Assembly (NCBI GenBank): GCA_947450475.1
Contig: CANFVK010000004.1
Location: 1-64,000, forward strand
Source of the DNA: Bacteriovoracaceae bacterium
GTDB lineage: Bacteria > Bdellovibrionota > Bacteriovoracia > Bacteriovoracales > Bacteriovoracaceae
Direction: 5' to 3'
Length of the DNA stretch: 64,000 nucleotides
Shown here: positions 27,731 to 38,929 of the stretch, in pieces
Layout: each line of letters starts with the position of its first letter
Position numbering within the stretch: position 1 is the first letter of the stretch
Made by a program: the position numbers and the translations under genes
Notes under the pieces: model-generated
Seen by the model: the letters and a program-made list of their open reading frames with translations, nothing else
Databases searched by the model: none
Told to the model about the DNA's origin: nothing

Positions 27731-27777
27731 GTCAATTTATCGTGTAGATATTTCATATGGACTCTACATTAATTGAC
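27731..27777. repeat. Imperfect inverted repeat between queE and its divergent neighbour
   Basis: GTCAATTTATCGTGTAG (27731-27747) and CTACATTAATTGAC (27764-27777) are inverted copies with a few mismatches. The site lies 30-77 bases upstream of the queE ATG (minus) and about 70 bases upstream of the plus-strand gene. It could be an operator or an RNA hairpin; it does not match a preQ1 riboswitch. Confidence 0.35.
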
Positions 27778-27845
27778 TAATCTAGATTGAATCCAATTCA
27801 AAAGATCAATATTTATTTATTGGTATTTGGTGATAAAATAAAGCC

Positions 27846-28391
27846 ATGAAATATCAAGATATCTATGCTGAAACTATCAATAAGCTAAAAAATAACCAAC
27901 GTCCATTGGTAAAACTTACCCCTGACTTAATAGAAGAATTAAAGGATATTTGGCAAGCAGCGCTTCTTTCTGAATCAATAGACGAAGCATCCTTAAAAAA
28001 AATACTATGCATTCTTGATAATAGCCAAAATATGACTTCTTCCTTTAATGAGCTTTTTTTTAGCTCATTAGATAAAGTAAATAATTTCGAGATCATTATT
28101 TATTTGCTTTCCGCCTCTCAAAAGCATGTAGTGGGCGAAGCCTTAAAGTCAGGACAGATGATCCCAATAATTTACTTTGAACAATTAAAAAAATTACTGA
28201 AGTCTAAAAATCCTGAAGTATTGGAATGGACACTGCGAACGATTGAAGTTCTCGGACCACTTTCTCTGCGTTTAAAAAATGAAGTTCGCCAAGTAAAACC
28301 AGGTTTTTTTAGTCGAATCAATCAACATCAAAAAGCCTCTTACCAAATTATCGAGCTTTTAGAAAAACAATGGGAGCGAATGCTTTTATGA
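27846..28391 (+). CDS. Helical-repeat protein, unknown function
   Basis: A 181-residue, cytoplasmic, all-helical protein. Its pattern of paired helices (LIEELKDIWQAALLSESIDEA, LKKILCILDNSQNMTSSFNE, FEIIIYLLSASQKHVVGEAL, VLEWTLRTIEVLGPLSLRL) recalls HEAT-like repeats, where such proteins serve as binding surfaces. I cannot name a family. The stop codon overlaps the next gene's ATG as ATGA, so the two are translationally coupled and probably function together. Confidence 0.72.
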   Translation: MKYQDIYAETINKLKNNQRPLVKLTPDLIEELKDIWQAALLSESIDEASLKKILCILDNSQNMTSSFNELFFSSLDKVNNFEIIIYLLSASQKHVVGEALKSGQMIPIIYFEQLKKLLKSKNPEVLEWTLRTIEVLGPLSLRLKNEVRQVKPGFFSRINQHQKASYQIIELLEKQWERMLL

Positions 28392-28750
28392 AAGATGATG
28401 AAATCAGAAAATATCTCAATACCAAGCACGACCCTCAGTCTCAGCTAAAAAAACTCCAAACATACACCAATGCAGGGAATTTACCTCTGTTTCAAACTGA
28501 TTATCATGAATCATATCAAGTAAGAATCATTCCAGATAAATCAATTGCTCCCGCCAAGTTCATCCCAATTCCTCTTAGACCAAATGAATTTCTAGCCAAC
28601 CCTGTAACGATTAGGGCCATGAGAAAAGAATTATTCATGGGTGGCGAAGATTTCGTGGACCTTGAGTGCTTGCGAACCTGCCAATCCTGTAAAAAAGAAA
28701 TTGATCTTCAATTTTGGCAATTCTGTCCCTATTGCGAGGCTTCCTTTTAG
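28388..28750 (+). CDS. Zinc-ribbon protein coupled to the helical-repeat gene
   Basis: A 120-residue protein ending in a treble-clef or ribbon-like zinc motif: LRTCQSCKKEIDLQFWQ then FCPYCEASF, that is CxxC-N16-CxxC, usually a structural Zn2+ site. The first 80 residues are an unrecognised domain with a basic segment (DYHESYQVRIIPDKSI, FIPIPLRPNEF). The ATG at 28388 shares ATGA with the upstream stop, and GGGAG lies 11-16 bases before it. A partner or nucleic-acid-binding role is plausible from the zinc ribbon but is an inference. Confidence 0.75.
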   Translation: MKDDEIRKYLNTKHDPQSQLKKLQTYTNAGNLPLFQTDYHESYQVRIIPDKSIAPAKFIPIPLRPNEFLANPVTIRAMRKELFMGGEDFVDLECLRTCQSCKKEIDLQFWQFCPYCEASF

Positions 28751-28923
28751 GGAAACACCTGTAATCATTATCAAATGTTAAGCTTTGTTAGATTTTAGTA
28801 ATTTACTAGTTTACTCACCTATCTGTATTGTAGTTTTCATCATTCGTGGATTTTTAGTAATGCTTGCCCGCTGATGCCGCCATTGATGGTTAGTCAGTAG
28901 AATTTTTTAGGAGTAAGAGAAAG

Positions 28924-29349
28924 ATGAGAGAAAACACCTACCTCACTGAAAAGCAAATTGAGACGCTAAAAGACAAGTTACTTTCTGAAAAGGAAAGAAT
29001 AACTAACAAAAAGCTTGAGCAGGAAAATTATCAACTTGATAAAAACGAATTATCAGATCCACTTGATGAAGCAAGTGTAAATACGCAAACATCTCACGAC
29101 ATTCGATTTATCAATAGAGAGAACTTTTATTTGAAAAAAATCAATAAATCTCTAGAGTCAATCAATCGCGGAACTTATGGACTTTGCGAAGAGTGTGATG
29201 CAGAAATTGGCTTTGAAAGATTGTTTGCTAGATTAACTGCTGAACTCTGCATCGCCTGTAAGGAAGAGGCTGAGCATGCAGAAAATAACAACTTTTTTGA
29301 TAAAAAGTCTAAATCACTTGGCAGAGCACTTCACGATACTGCCAGATAA
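28924..29349 (+). CDS. dksA: DksA/TraR-family RNA polymerase regulator
   Basis: DksA-family proteins enter the RNA polymerase secondary channel and modulate initiation with ppGpp. The 141-residue protein shows the family plan: an N-terminal coiled coil (KQIETLKDKLLSEKERITNK), the acidic tip SDPLDEASV matching the DxxDxA motif, and a zinc finger YGLCEECDAEIGFERL with CIACKEEAE (C-x2-C ... C-x2-C). AGGAG stands ahead of the ATG. It is monocistronic and closed by a strong terminator. Whether this is the principal DksA or a paralogue cannot be decided within the window. Confidence 0.9.
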   Translation: MRENTYLTEKQIETLKDKLLSEKERITNKKLEQENYQLDKNELSDPLDEASVNTQTSHDIRFINRENFYLKKINKSLESINRGTYGLCEECDAEIGFERLFARLTAELCIACKEEAEHAENNNFFDKKSKSLGRALHDTAR

Positions 29350-29388
29350 AAAGTAAATTTGATTCAAAGCTTTTGCTAAAATAACGAC

Positions 29389-29437
29389 GCCGGAAAGATT
29401 TCATTTTTTAATAAATGACTTTTTTCCGGCTTTTTTT
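29389..29437 (+). terminator. Intrinsic terminator after the dksA-like gene
   Basis: GCCGGAAA (29389-29396) pairs with TTTCCGGC (29423-29430), with an internal TCATTT/AAATGA helix, followed by seven T (29431-29437). It starts 39 bases after the stop. The next ATG is only 15 bases further, so the globin gene relies on a promoter within this stretch or on read-through. Confidence 0.88.
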
Positions 29438-29451
29438 ATGAGAAAAATCTA

Positions 29452-29835
29452 ATGAGAGCTATCATATTTTCTATCGTTCAAGCTTTTTATCAAAAAGCAA
29501 CAAACGATATTCTCATTGGTTACCACTTCAATAAATTTAATGAACCTGAAATTTTAAACCACCACCTAGAACGCATTACATCCTTTTGGGAGATGCAACT
29601 AACAGGGGAAACATCTATCCCGCTTGAAAAAGGCTTTCAATTACTTTTTACACATCTACAATTAAATATAAAAAGGGGAGAGCTTGGACGTTGGGTGCTT
29701 CTTTTTCATCAAACCCTAGATGAGTTTGAAAGCCAAAACCCCCTTATAAATCCCAATGAGCTTTGCACTGCTTGGAAAAAAAGAATTGCTTTATTTGAAG
29801 AAAGATTTCGAACACATCCTAAAATGTTTAATTAG
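29452..29835 (+). CDS. Truncated haemoglobin, group III-like
   Basis: A 127-residue truncated globin. The sequence follows the group III pattern: AFYQKATNDILIGYHF (A/B helices and CD region), HHLERITSFWEMQLTG (E helix and FW pair), then LLFTHLQLNI with the probable proximal His, and GRWVLLFHQTLDEF (G helix). Such globins bind O2 or NO and are linked to NO detoxification or oxygen handling under low oxygen; the exact ligand role cannot be read here. No ribosome binding site is obvious, and a minimal four-codon frame ends across its ATG. It is convergent with a lipoprotein gene two bases away. Confidence 0.82.
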   Translation: MRAIIFSIVQAFYQKATNDILIGYHFNKFNEPEILNHHLERITSFWEMQLTGETSIPLEKGFQLLFTHLQLNIKRGELGRWVLLFHQTLDEFESQNPLINPNELCTAWKKRIALFEERFRTHPKMFN

Positions 29836-29836
29836 C

Positions 29837-30322
29837 CTAATGATGCCCCTCACTTCCCGCGTGTTCAGCTGGAGCACCACTTTCTGATTCAGATTTATGG
29901 GTTTTAGGAATTCGTTGGATTTTTCTATTGGGATTGATCGCTTTAAACGTTTCTATGACATAATCTTCTAAGATGGGCTCACCTTCAACGTGATCAAAAA
30001 GCCAATTACGAGCGTAATATTGATTTAAACGAAGCGCCTCATTCCTGGCTTGCACCTCGGTAGCAAACGAGACCGCAACATAATCAAGTCTTTTGTATTT
30101 TAGACCTTGAGATTCGATAAGATTAATTCCGGGTGAGTAGTCATTGAAAGTGACTAGGACATTCCCCTCTTCATCCTTTTTAGGAAGCATTGAAGAATCT
30201 GCAGATAAAATTTTAAACTCTTCGAAAGTATATTTTTGACCAGCATCTACATTTTTTTTTGAACATCCACTCAAGCTGAAAAAGATAACGAAACTAAATA
30301 CTGTAATTGATCTCCAAATCAT
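29837..30322 (-). CDS. Lipoprotein of unknown function
   Basis: A 161-residue lipoprotein. The signal sequence MIWRSITVFSFVIFFSLSGC has a lipobox LSGC with Cys20 as the lipidated residue and Ser-Lys-Lys after it, consistent with transport to the outer membrane. The mature part (KYTFEEFKIL, EGNVLVTFNDYSPGINLIE, LDYVAVSFATEVQARNEALRL) resembles small domains with a SPOR-like strand-helix pattern, but I do not assign it. The C-terminus is polar and His/Gly-rich. The DEAD-box helicase gene ends three bases upstream, so it may be read from the same transcript. Confidence 0.78.
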   Translation of the reverse strand: MIWRSITVFSFVIFFSLSGCSKKNVDAGQKYTFEEFKILSADSSMLPKKDEEGNVLVTFNDYSPGINLIESQGLKYKRLDYVAVSFATEVQARNEALRLNQYYARNWLFDHVEGEPILEDYVIETFKAINPNRKIQRIPKTHKSESESGAPAEHAGSEGHH

Positions 30323-30325
30323 AAC

Positions 30326-31717
30326 TTATTTTCTTTGCCCATTTGGTTTGCCAGTTCTCTTCGCTGCAGACTTTTTATTCTGAGTACGCTTATAACGAGG
30401 AGTAGAAGTAGATTTAATCGTTTTTAAATGTTTTCGGTCTGAAACTTTTTTCTTTTTATGAACTTTTTCCTTAAGTTCGTCTAACTTCTTTTTCTTCTTG
30501 TCTAGTTTTGTTGAAACTTTAGGTTTAGCTGCTGCCTTAACACTGGCAAACTTGCCTTCATCAAATGAAGTCAACTTAAGCGCTGACTGATTTTTAATGG
30601 CTTCATTGATACGATTGACGATGTTGATGTCTTTAGGTGTAACCAAGTTGTATGCAAATCCCTCATTGCTCATTCGACCAACTCGACCACAGCGATGAAT
30701 ATAATAGACTGCCTCAAAGGGAAGATCGTAGTTCATAATCCAGACTAAATCATCAATATGCATTCCTCTAGCGGTAATATCTGTGGAAATTAAAATACCA
30801 CCTTCCTTAAGGAATCGATCATAATTTTTTTTACGATCTTTAGCTTCCATTTCACCGTGGAGGGCGTGAAACTTCATTTTAGAAAATTTCTCTCCTAGCT
30901 CTAAGAACAAGGCATCAACCGTTTCATGTTTATTAACAAATATAATCCCTCTGCCCTTAGCTTGATTTTTGATGAAAGCTTCAGTCATAGCATTTTTTTC
31001 TTTGTCGGTCACATAAATATTAAAAGTACGAACGGATTGAGTTAATTTATTTTTTTCTTGAGAATTATAATTATTAAATTCAATGTCATTGAATACAGTT
31101 TTACAAAATTCATCCAAGTTTTCCGAGTGAGTTGCACTAAAAAGACCAACATGAACTAGACTGGCATCAGTAGAACCATATATATTGACCAAGTCGCGAC
31201 GAAAACCCATATCTAATAATTGATCTGCTTCATCCATGATAAGATACTTAACATTTTTCAAATTTAATTCTTTCTTTTTAAGTGCTGAACTCAAGCGACC
31301 TGGAGTTGCAATAAGTATATCAATCACATCGCGAGCCAGTAAATGGTTGGTCTTGGCACCCTCTCCACCGGCAAGCAATCTCACTCGCATTTTAGCATGA
31401 TGAGCGATCGACTTGAAAACTTTATGTAACTGTAGCCCTAGCTCTCTGGTTGGTGCCAAAATGAGCGCTCTGGGTTTACCCAAAAATTCTTTTTTATCGC
31501 CCATAGGAAAGTTTTCTTCATCCTGCTTGAGCAACTCACAAACAGGTAAAGCAAAGGAAAGCGTTTTGCCCGAACCGGTCTTAGCAATGACATTGACCGA
31601 TTTGCCTTTAATTAAATCAGGAATAACTTGAGTTTGTATTGGAGTTGGTGACTTTAACTTATGTTCTTCTAAAAAAGCCAAAACTTGAGGGTGGGATAGG
31701 ACTTTTTCAAAGCTCAT
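30326..31717 (-). CDS. DEAD-box ATP-dependent RNA helicase
   Basis: A 463-residue DEAD-box helicase of the RhlE/SrmB type, probably acting in ribosome assembly or RNA decay. All motifs are present in order: Q motif SPTPIQTQVIP, motif I AKTGSGKT, PTRELGL, TPGR, DEAD, SAT, TDITARGMHIDDL and HRCGRVGR. The last is unusual in its Cys in place of the common Ile. The C-terminal 75 residues are very basic (KLDKKKKKLDELKEKVHKKK), as in helicases that grip structured RNA. The ATG at 31717 is chosen over a TTG 15 bases upstream. The specific paralogue name is not assigned. Confidence 0.95.
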   Translation of the reverse strand: MSFEKVLSHPQVLAFLEEHKLKSPTPIQTQVIPDLIKGKSVNVIAKTGSGKTLSFALPVCELLKQDEENFPMGDKKEFLGKPRALILAPTRELGLQLHKVFKSIAHHAKMRVRLLAGGEGAKTNHLLARDVIDILIATPGRLSSALKKKELNLKNVKYLIMDEADQLLDMGFRRDLVNIYGSTDASLVHVGLFSATHSENLDEFCKTVFNDIEFNNYNSQEKNKLTQSVRTFNIYVTDKEKNAMTEAFIKNQAKGRGIIFVNKHETVDALFLELGEKFSKMKFHALHGEMEAKDRKKNYDRFLKEGGILISTDITARGMHIDDLVWIMNYDLPFEAVYYIHRCGRVGRMSNEGFAYNLVTPKDINIVNRINEAIKNQSALKLTSFDEGKFASVKAAAKPKVSTKLDKKKKKLDELKEKVHKKKKVSDRKHLKTIKSTSTPRYKRTQNKKSAAKRTGKPNGQRK

Positions 31718-31780
31718 AATGAATTCTCGCAATAGACTAAAGGTGTTTATAGCCCCTAGCCTACCACGAAAAATATATAA

Positions 31781-33028
31781 TTAGAAGAAGAAGCGTAAAT
31801 CAATCGAGTTAATCGCCGAGAGATTAACATCTCCATCCATTTTTTTTACAGGAGTTTTTAAAGAGTACTCAAGCTGCATTAGCCACAATTTCATTCTCGG
31901 TGAAATCGTAATGTATTCTTTATCAAACATTCCACGAAGCTGAAGACCTAGGCGATCCCCCCAAAGGTAAGCGCCAGCATCTGCACCAACATACACACCT
32001 TCAGAAAGTCCATAACCAGAGCGTTTATGCAAACCGATAAAAGGATTCAAAGTTACAACTGAAAATTTATAGGTTGCATCAGCGTGAACTCTCATGAGGG
32101 CCTTGTAGCCATAGGCTAGCTCTTTAGAACCAACTGATCGTTGTTTTAAAGTGGCAATCTTTAGCTCTTCTAGTGACGCAAAGACCTTATAATTATCGTT
32201 TTTGTAACCTAAGCGGTAATCTACTTGCAAAGTGCTTTCGGTATTTTTGGTTTTTGGAAATTCAATTGCAGAACCAGTTTTAATCATATCCTTAGTTATT
32301 CTTTGGAATAAATCAGTTCGGCTTAAATAATAGAGATTGAAGACTCCAAAAAAGTGATCTTGATAAGTATAATCATTAAAAAAACCAACTTTACCATCTA
32401 GTTTTCCAAATAATGAAAGGTTGGGGACGGCAGTGGTTAAGGATGGAATAATGTATTTACCAGTGGGTTGAGTTGCACAGAATGCTTTTGTTGATGCAGA
32501 TAATGTAACAGAGTTATTACATTCTATTATAACATCATTTGTAGGGACTAGTGTTCCAATAAATGTTTTCAAATCCTGGGGAATATCGCTCGGAAATAAG
32601 TTAACTAAATCAGCAACCGTCAAAATATCTGATCTTATTCCAAGATTAAGACCTAAATCGGCATAAGCCCTAAAATTTGGCCTGATCTTAACTTCCCAAG
32701 CTGAAAAACTAAAAAGAGGTATGCCTAAAGTAAAATCAACTTTAACCGTTTGTTCAGTTTTGTCATATTTAGTTAGGACGTCAGAAGCTGCAGTGGTTGG
32801 GTCGATTGCCTTTCCGGCGTCACTTATATCTTTTATGAGGGATTGCGCATTTTTGTTCATCGCCACGCTCATATCGATTAAAAAATCGTGTCCTAAAGGA
32901 CGAAGCATGTCTTCAGTCTTTAATTGATCGTCAATTAATCTATAACGATCAACGACATCATAAGAAAATACTGTAGTTGTGCTCAAAAAAAGCAAAGAAG
33001 CGTACGCCAGTGCCTTAATAGGTTTCAT
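31781..33028 (-). CDS. Exported outer-membrane-type protein, unknown function
   Basis: A 415-residue protein with a signal peptide (MKPIKALAYASLLFLSTTTVFSYD) and AAGGAAGG upstream of the ATG at 33028, which is chosen over an earlier in-frame start. The sequence is dominated by alternating amphipathic strands with aromatic ends, for example VKVDFTLGIPLFSFSAWEVKIRP, QVDYRLGYKNDNYKVFASL and RLGLQLRGMFDKEYITISP, and it ends in a C-terminal Phe (SIDLRFFF), typical of beta-barrels assembled by BAM. No family is recognised. A 160-base non-coding stretch separates it from the divergent FHA-RDD gene. Confidence 0.72.
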   Translation of the reverse strand: MKPIKALAYASLLFLSTTTVFSYDVVDRYRLIDDQLKTEDMLRPLGHDFLIDMSVAMNKNAQSLIKDISDAGKAIDPTTAASDVLTKYDKTEQTVKVDFTLGIPLFSFSAWEVKIRPNFRAYADLGLNLGIRSDILTVADLVNLFPSDIPQDLKTFIGTLVPTNDVIIECNNSVTLSASTKAFCATQPTGKYIIPSLTTAVPNLSLFGKLDGKVGFFNDYTYQDHFFGVFNLYYLSRTDLFQRITKDMIKTGSAIEFPKTKNTESTLQVDYRLGYKNDNYKVFASLEELKIATLKQRSVGSKELAYGYKALMRVHADATYKFSVVTLNPFIGLHKRSGYGLSEGVYVGADAGAYLWGDRLGLQLRGMFDKEYITISPRMKLWLMQLEYSLKTPVKKMDGDVNLSAINSIDLRFFF

Positions 33029-33187
33029 TTTTTCCTTCCTTGGATGGTGGATAAATATCAATCAAAGATACTACAATCCTATTTTAAGAGTGACTTTTGT
33101 AAAGGATTTTATAACTGTCTTTTTCTCGCGGGAAAAAAATGCCTAAAACAAATTGCACAAATTAGTATTTTTGATGACAATAAATCT

Positions 33188-36325
<3,138 letters not shown>

Positions 36326-36344
36326 ATCCTTGCCGGACGAACTT

Positions 36345-37463
36345 TTACAGTTTGGATTCAATCATCGCAGAAAGTAGACCCGTAAGTTTTTCCAGATCGC
36401 TATATGAGATATTGTGAAACATGGAAATCCTAAATTGGTTTCTACCTAATTTTCGATAGCCATCAATACCGTAAACAACTTTTTTCTTTTCTAAAAATTT
36501 TATTACATCATCAACATTGACTTTGCTATCGACATCTATTGTAGCAACGGCAATTGAGCGAAATTCTTTTTCTTCGATATAACAAGAAAGATAAGGCTTT
36601 GATTCGGCCCATCCATAAAGTAAATCTGCCTTCCTTTGGGCCAATTTTTGAACTTCTTCATAGCCTAAAAGGTTCATTACTTTTAGCTGCTCGTTCATGA
36701 AAAACAAAGTGGCCAAGGCGGGAGTATTGTAGGTCTGATTAGACTCTCCATTAGTGATCGCATTTGTCCAATTCATGATGTCTGGAACATAACGAGATTT
36801 ATCGGCCGCTATTTTTTTTGCCCGTGCAAGTGCCTTTGGTGACATAATGGCAATCCATAAGCCTCCATCACTAGCAAAAACTTTTTGAGGAGAGAAAAAA
36901 TAAATATCTGTTTTGGAGACATCGCACGGGCACTGCCCCCCACCGGAAGTGGCATCAACAGCAAGAATAGTGTTGGCATCAACCACCGGCAATGCAGAAA
37001 GTTGAACACCAGTAGAAGTTTCATTTAAAGTAACTGCAATTAAGTCTGAACCCGAAACTGACTTTCCATTTATTCCTTTGCCAAATGGAACTGAAACTTG
37101 TTCAGTTTCAATCCATGGAACCAATTTGGAGGATTTAAACCATTTCTCTGAAAATTCACCACAAGTAAAATGAGTTGCCTTTTTTTCTACAATACCTAAC
37201 GCAATCATATCAAATAGCAGAGTTGCTCCACCATTGCCAAGAACAACTAAATAGTCCGAAGGTACATTGAAATATTTCATCAAACCATCTTGAATTTCTT
37301 TGACGACATTTTTAATCGCCGGTTTACGGTGACTGGTGCCCATATAATGAACACCGGTTTTTAAAAGCGCACTTAGATACTCTACTGGAACCAATGAAGG
37401 CCCTGAGCCAAAACGTGGATCACTTGGTATTAAATTTTGGGGAATTTCATAATTATCAAACAT
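36345..37463 (-). CDS. serC: Phosphoserine aminotransferase
   Basis: SerC converts 3-phosphohydroxypyruvate to phosphoserine in serine synthesis, using PLP. The 372-residue protein begins FDNYEIPQNLIPSDPRFGSG and has the phosphate-binding YMGTSHRK region, VVLGNGGATLLFDMIAL and the PLP lysine in FFSPQKVFASDGG. The sequence resembles the actinobacterial/delta-type SerC group more than E. coli SerC. AGGAAG stands seven bases before the ATG at 37463. It is monocistronic, convergent with tgt, and divergent from the barrel-like gene at 37553. Confidence 0.92.
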   Translation of the reverse strand: MFDNYEIPQNLIPSDPRFGSGPSLVPVEYLSALLKTGVHYMGTSHRKPAIKNVVKEIQDGLMKYFNVPSDYLVVLGNGGATLLFDMIALGIVEKKATHFTCGEFSEKWFKSSKLVPWIETEQVSVPFGKGINGKSVSGSDLIAVTLNETSTGVQLSALPVVDANTILAVDATSGGGQCPCDVSKTDIYFFSPQKVFASDGGLWIAIMSPKALARAKKIAADKSRYVPDIMNWTNAITNGESNQTYNTPALATLFFMNEQLKVMNLLGYEEVQKLAQRKADLLYGWAESKPYLSCYIEEKEFRSIAVATIDVDSKVNVDDVIKFLEKKKVVYGIDGYRKLGRNQFRISMFHNISYSDLEKLTGLLSAMIESKL

Positions 37464-37552
37464 AATAACTTCCTTTTGGTAATGGAAAGACAATCATTTA
37501 AGTAAATAACATTGCCATTTTATCGCAAGATTTGAAAGAATACTAAGCGAAT

Positions 37553-38143
37553 ATGACTTTTTTAAAACAGTTGAGCGTTTTACTTTTCTTGTTAATGGTT
37601 CCTTTTTCAAAGGTGGCCTATAGCTATGACACCATTTTCTCCATAGGCAACATCTGTGAATTTATCGGGAAAATCCAAACGGATGATTCGGGCTCTACCA
37701 ATGTTTGCTCTTTTAATCCTTATCTATCGAGTACCGTTGATTTTACACTTTACAAAAATGTTATTCTTGCCCCAGAATTTGGTATCACTTTCCCACAAAA
37801 TGGCAGAGATTCGAACATTAGTAAAATGAATATTGTTGCTATTGTTAATTCTAAATATACATTTTCTATGCTTCATTTATTTTTTGGAGCTGGCTTTTAT
37901 TTCACTCGACTTTCCTCCAGTGGCGGTGAAGAAATACTCAACAATGGAAACTCTACAACATCCTTTCCACTCCCAGACAGCGCCATTTATACTCGAAATT
38001 TTATTTTCAATTTGGGAGCAAGATTTCCTATTAATCCAAAATGGAGCTTAGATGCTCACTCTTTTATTTTTAACTTGTACAACTTTGAAGAACGATCTTT
38101 CAGTGCAGTCTTTAATCTCAATTACCACTTTGGAGAATTTTAA
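37553..38143 (+). CDS. Small exported beta-barrel-like protein
   Basis: A 196-residue protein with a signal peptide (LSVLLFLLMVPFSKVAYS, cleavage near 24). The mature part alternates hydrophobic and polar residues in short strands, such as VDFTLYKNVILAPEFGITF, LHLFFGAGFYFTRLS and AVFNLNYHFGEF, ending in Phe, which fits a small outer-membrane barrel. Two Cys near the start (NICEFIG, TNVCSFNP) could form a disulfide. The next gene starts four bases later and encodes a matrixin-like protease, so they probably form an operon. No family is recognised. Confidence 0.68.
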   Translation: MTFLKQLSVLLFLLMVPFSKVAYSYDTIFSIGNICEFIGKIQTDDSGSTNVCSFNPYLSSTVDFTLYKNVILAPEFGITFPQNGRDSNISKMNIVAIVNSKYTFSMLHLFFGAGFYFTRLSSSGGEEILNNGNSTTSFPLPDSAIYTRNFIFNLGARFPINPKWSLDAHSFIFNLYNFEERSFSAVFNLNYHFGEF

Positions 38144-38146
38144 ATA

Positions 38147-38929
38147 ATGAAACTTTCAATTATGATTCTCTCTATCTTCATAATAAATTCTTCCTATGCC
38201 TTTACATTCAATAACAATGTTGCATTGGCTTTTTCTCAAGACGAAGTAAAAGTTAATATTGCTAAAAGCAATTGCACCAATATTGGAATTGATGACAATG
38301 AACTTTATAGTATCGTTGCAGATGCAGTGGATTTATATTGGAATAAAGTTCCAACTAGCCGTCTCAAGCTTCGGGCCGGATCGCTTCAAACTACAATCGC
38401 AGCATTTAAAACAGGACTCATTTGCCTTGTAGGCACATCTTGTGAGCCAAATCCTGTACTCGCAGTTAGCTCAGATATACTTATTTCATGTAACCAGAAT
38501 TCTTCAAACTTTACCAGCTCAAGTGTACTGGCAGTGACAGTGCCCAACAATATTAGCGGCAAAAGCATCATCGGATCACTTATCTTAATTAATGATCAAG
38601 GTTCAAATCAATTTCAGAATAAATCCCGCGAAGAAAAAGTGTCGATTATCGCCCATGAAATTGGTCATGCTTTCGGTCTTGGACACTCTCCAGTTAAAGA
38701 TTCGCTAATGTATTATTCAACAGTCAGTTTAAGAACTAGTTTAGGCTCTGACGATATGGATGGAATTTCTTATTTATACCCAAAATCTCAAGGCATAACT
38801 TGCGCTAGTACCACCGAAAGTAGTCATGATCAAACTAACATGATAATGGGTTTAATTTTAGGGCTTTTAGCATTCAGCTTGCTGAATCAAATTCAGCTTT
38901 GGTACTTGAAACTACGACCACGTTTTTGA
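38147..38929 (+). CDS. Matrixin-like secreted zinc metalloprotease
   Basis: A 260-residue metzincin. The zinc motif AHEIGHAFGLGH at 169-180 is the full HExxHxxGxxH, with the Met-turn SLMYYS at about 186-191, placing it in the M10 matrixin-like group. A signal peptide (MILSIFIINSSYA) directs export, and no propeptide cysteine switch is obvious. The C-terminus has a hydrophobic helix (MGLILGLLAFSLL) that may anchor it. Four cysteines in the mature part could form disulfides. It follows the barrel-like gene by four bases and overlaps the convergent pepP gene by 37 bases. Confidence 0.87.
   Translation: MKLSIMILSIFIINSSYAFTFNNNVALAFSQDEVKVNIAKSNCTNIGIDDNELYSIVADAVDLYWNKVPTSRLKLRAGSLQTTIAAFKTGLICLVGTSCEPNPVLAVSSDILISCNQNSSNFTSSSVLAVTVPNNISGKSIIGSLILINDQGSNQFQNKSREEKVSIIAHEIGHAFGLGHSPVKDSLMYYSTVSLRTSLGSDDMDGISYLYPKSQGITCASTTESSHDQTNMIMGLILGLLAFSLLNQIQLWYLKLRPRF

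Noticed and set aside
27701..27845. preQ1 riboswitch upstream of queE
   Set aside because: The leader lacks the compact aptamer with its A-rich tail and conserved core; only an imperfect dyad is present.
29438..29452. Four-codon frame ending across the globin start (TAATG)
   Set aside because: It lies right after the T-run of a terminator and has no ribosome binding site; such frames are frequent in AT-rich sequence.
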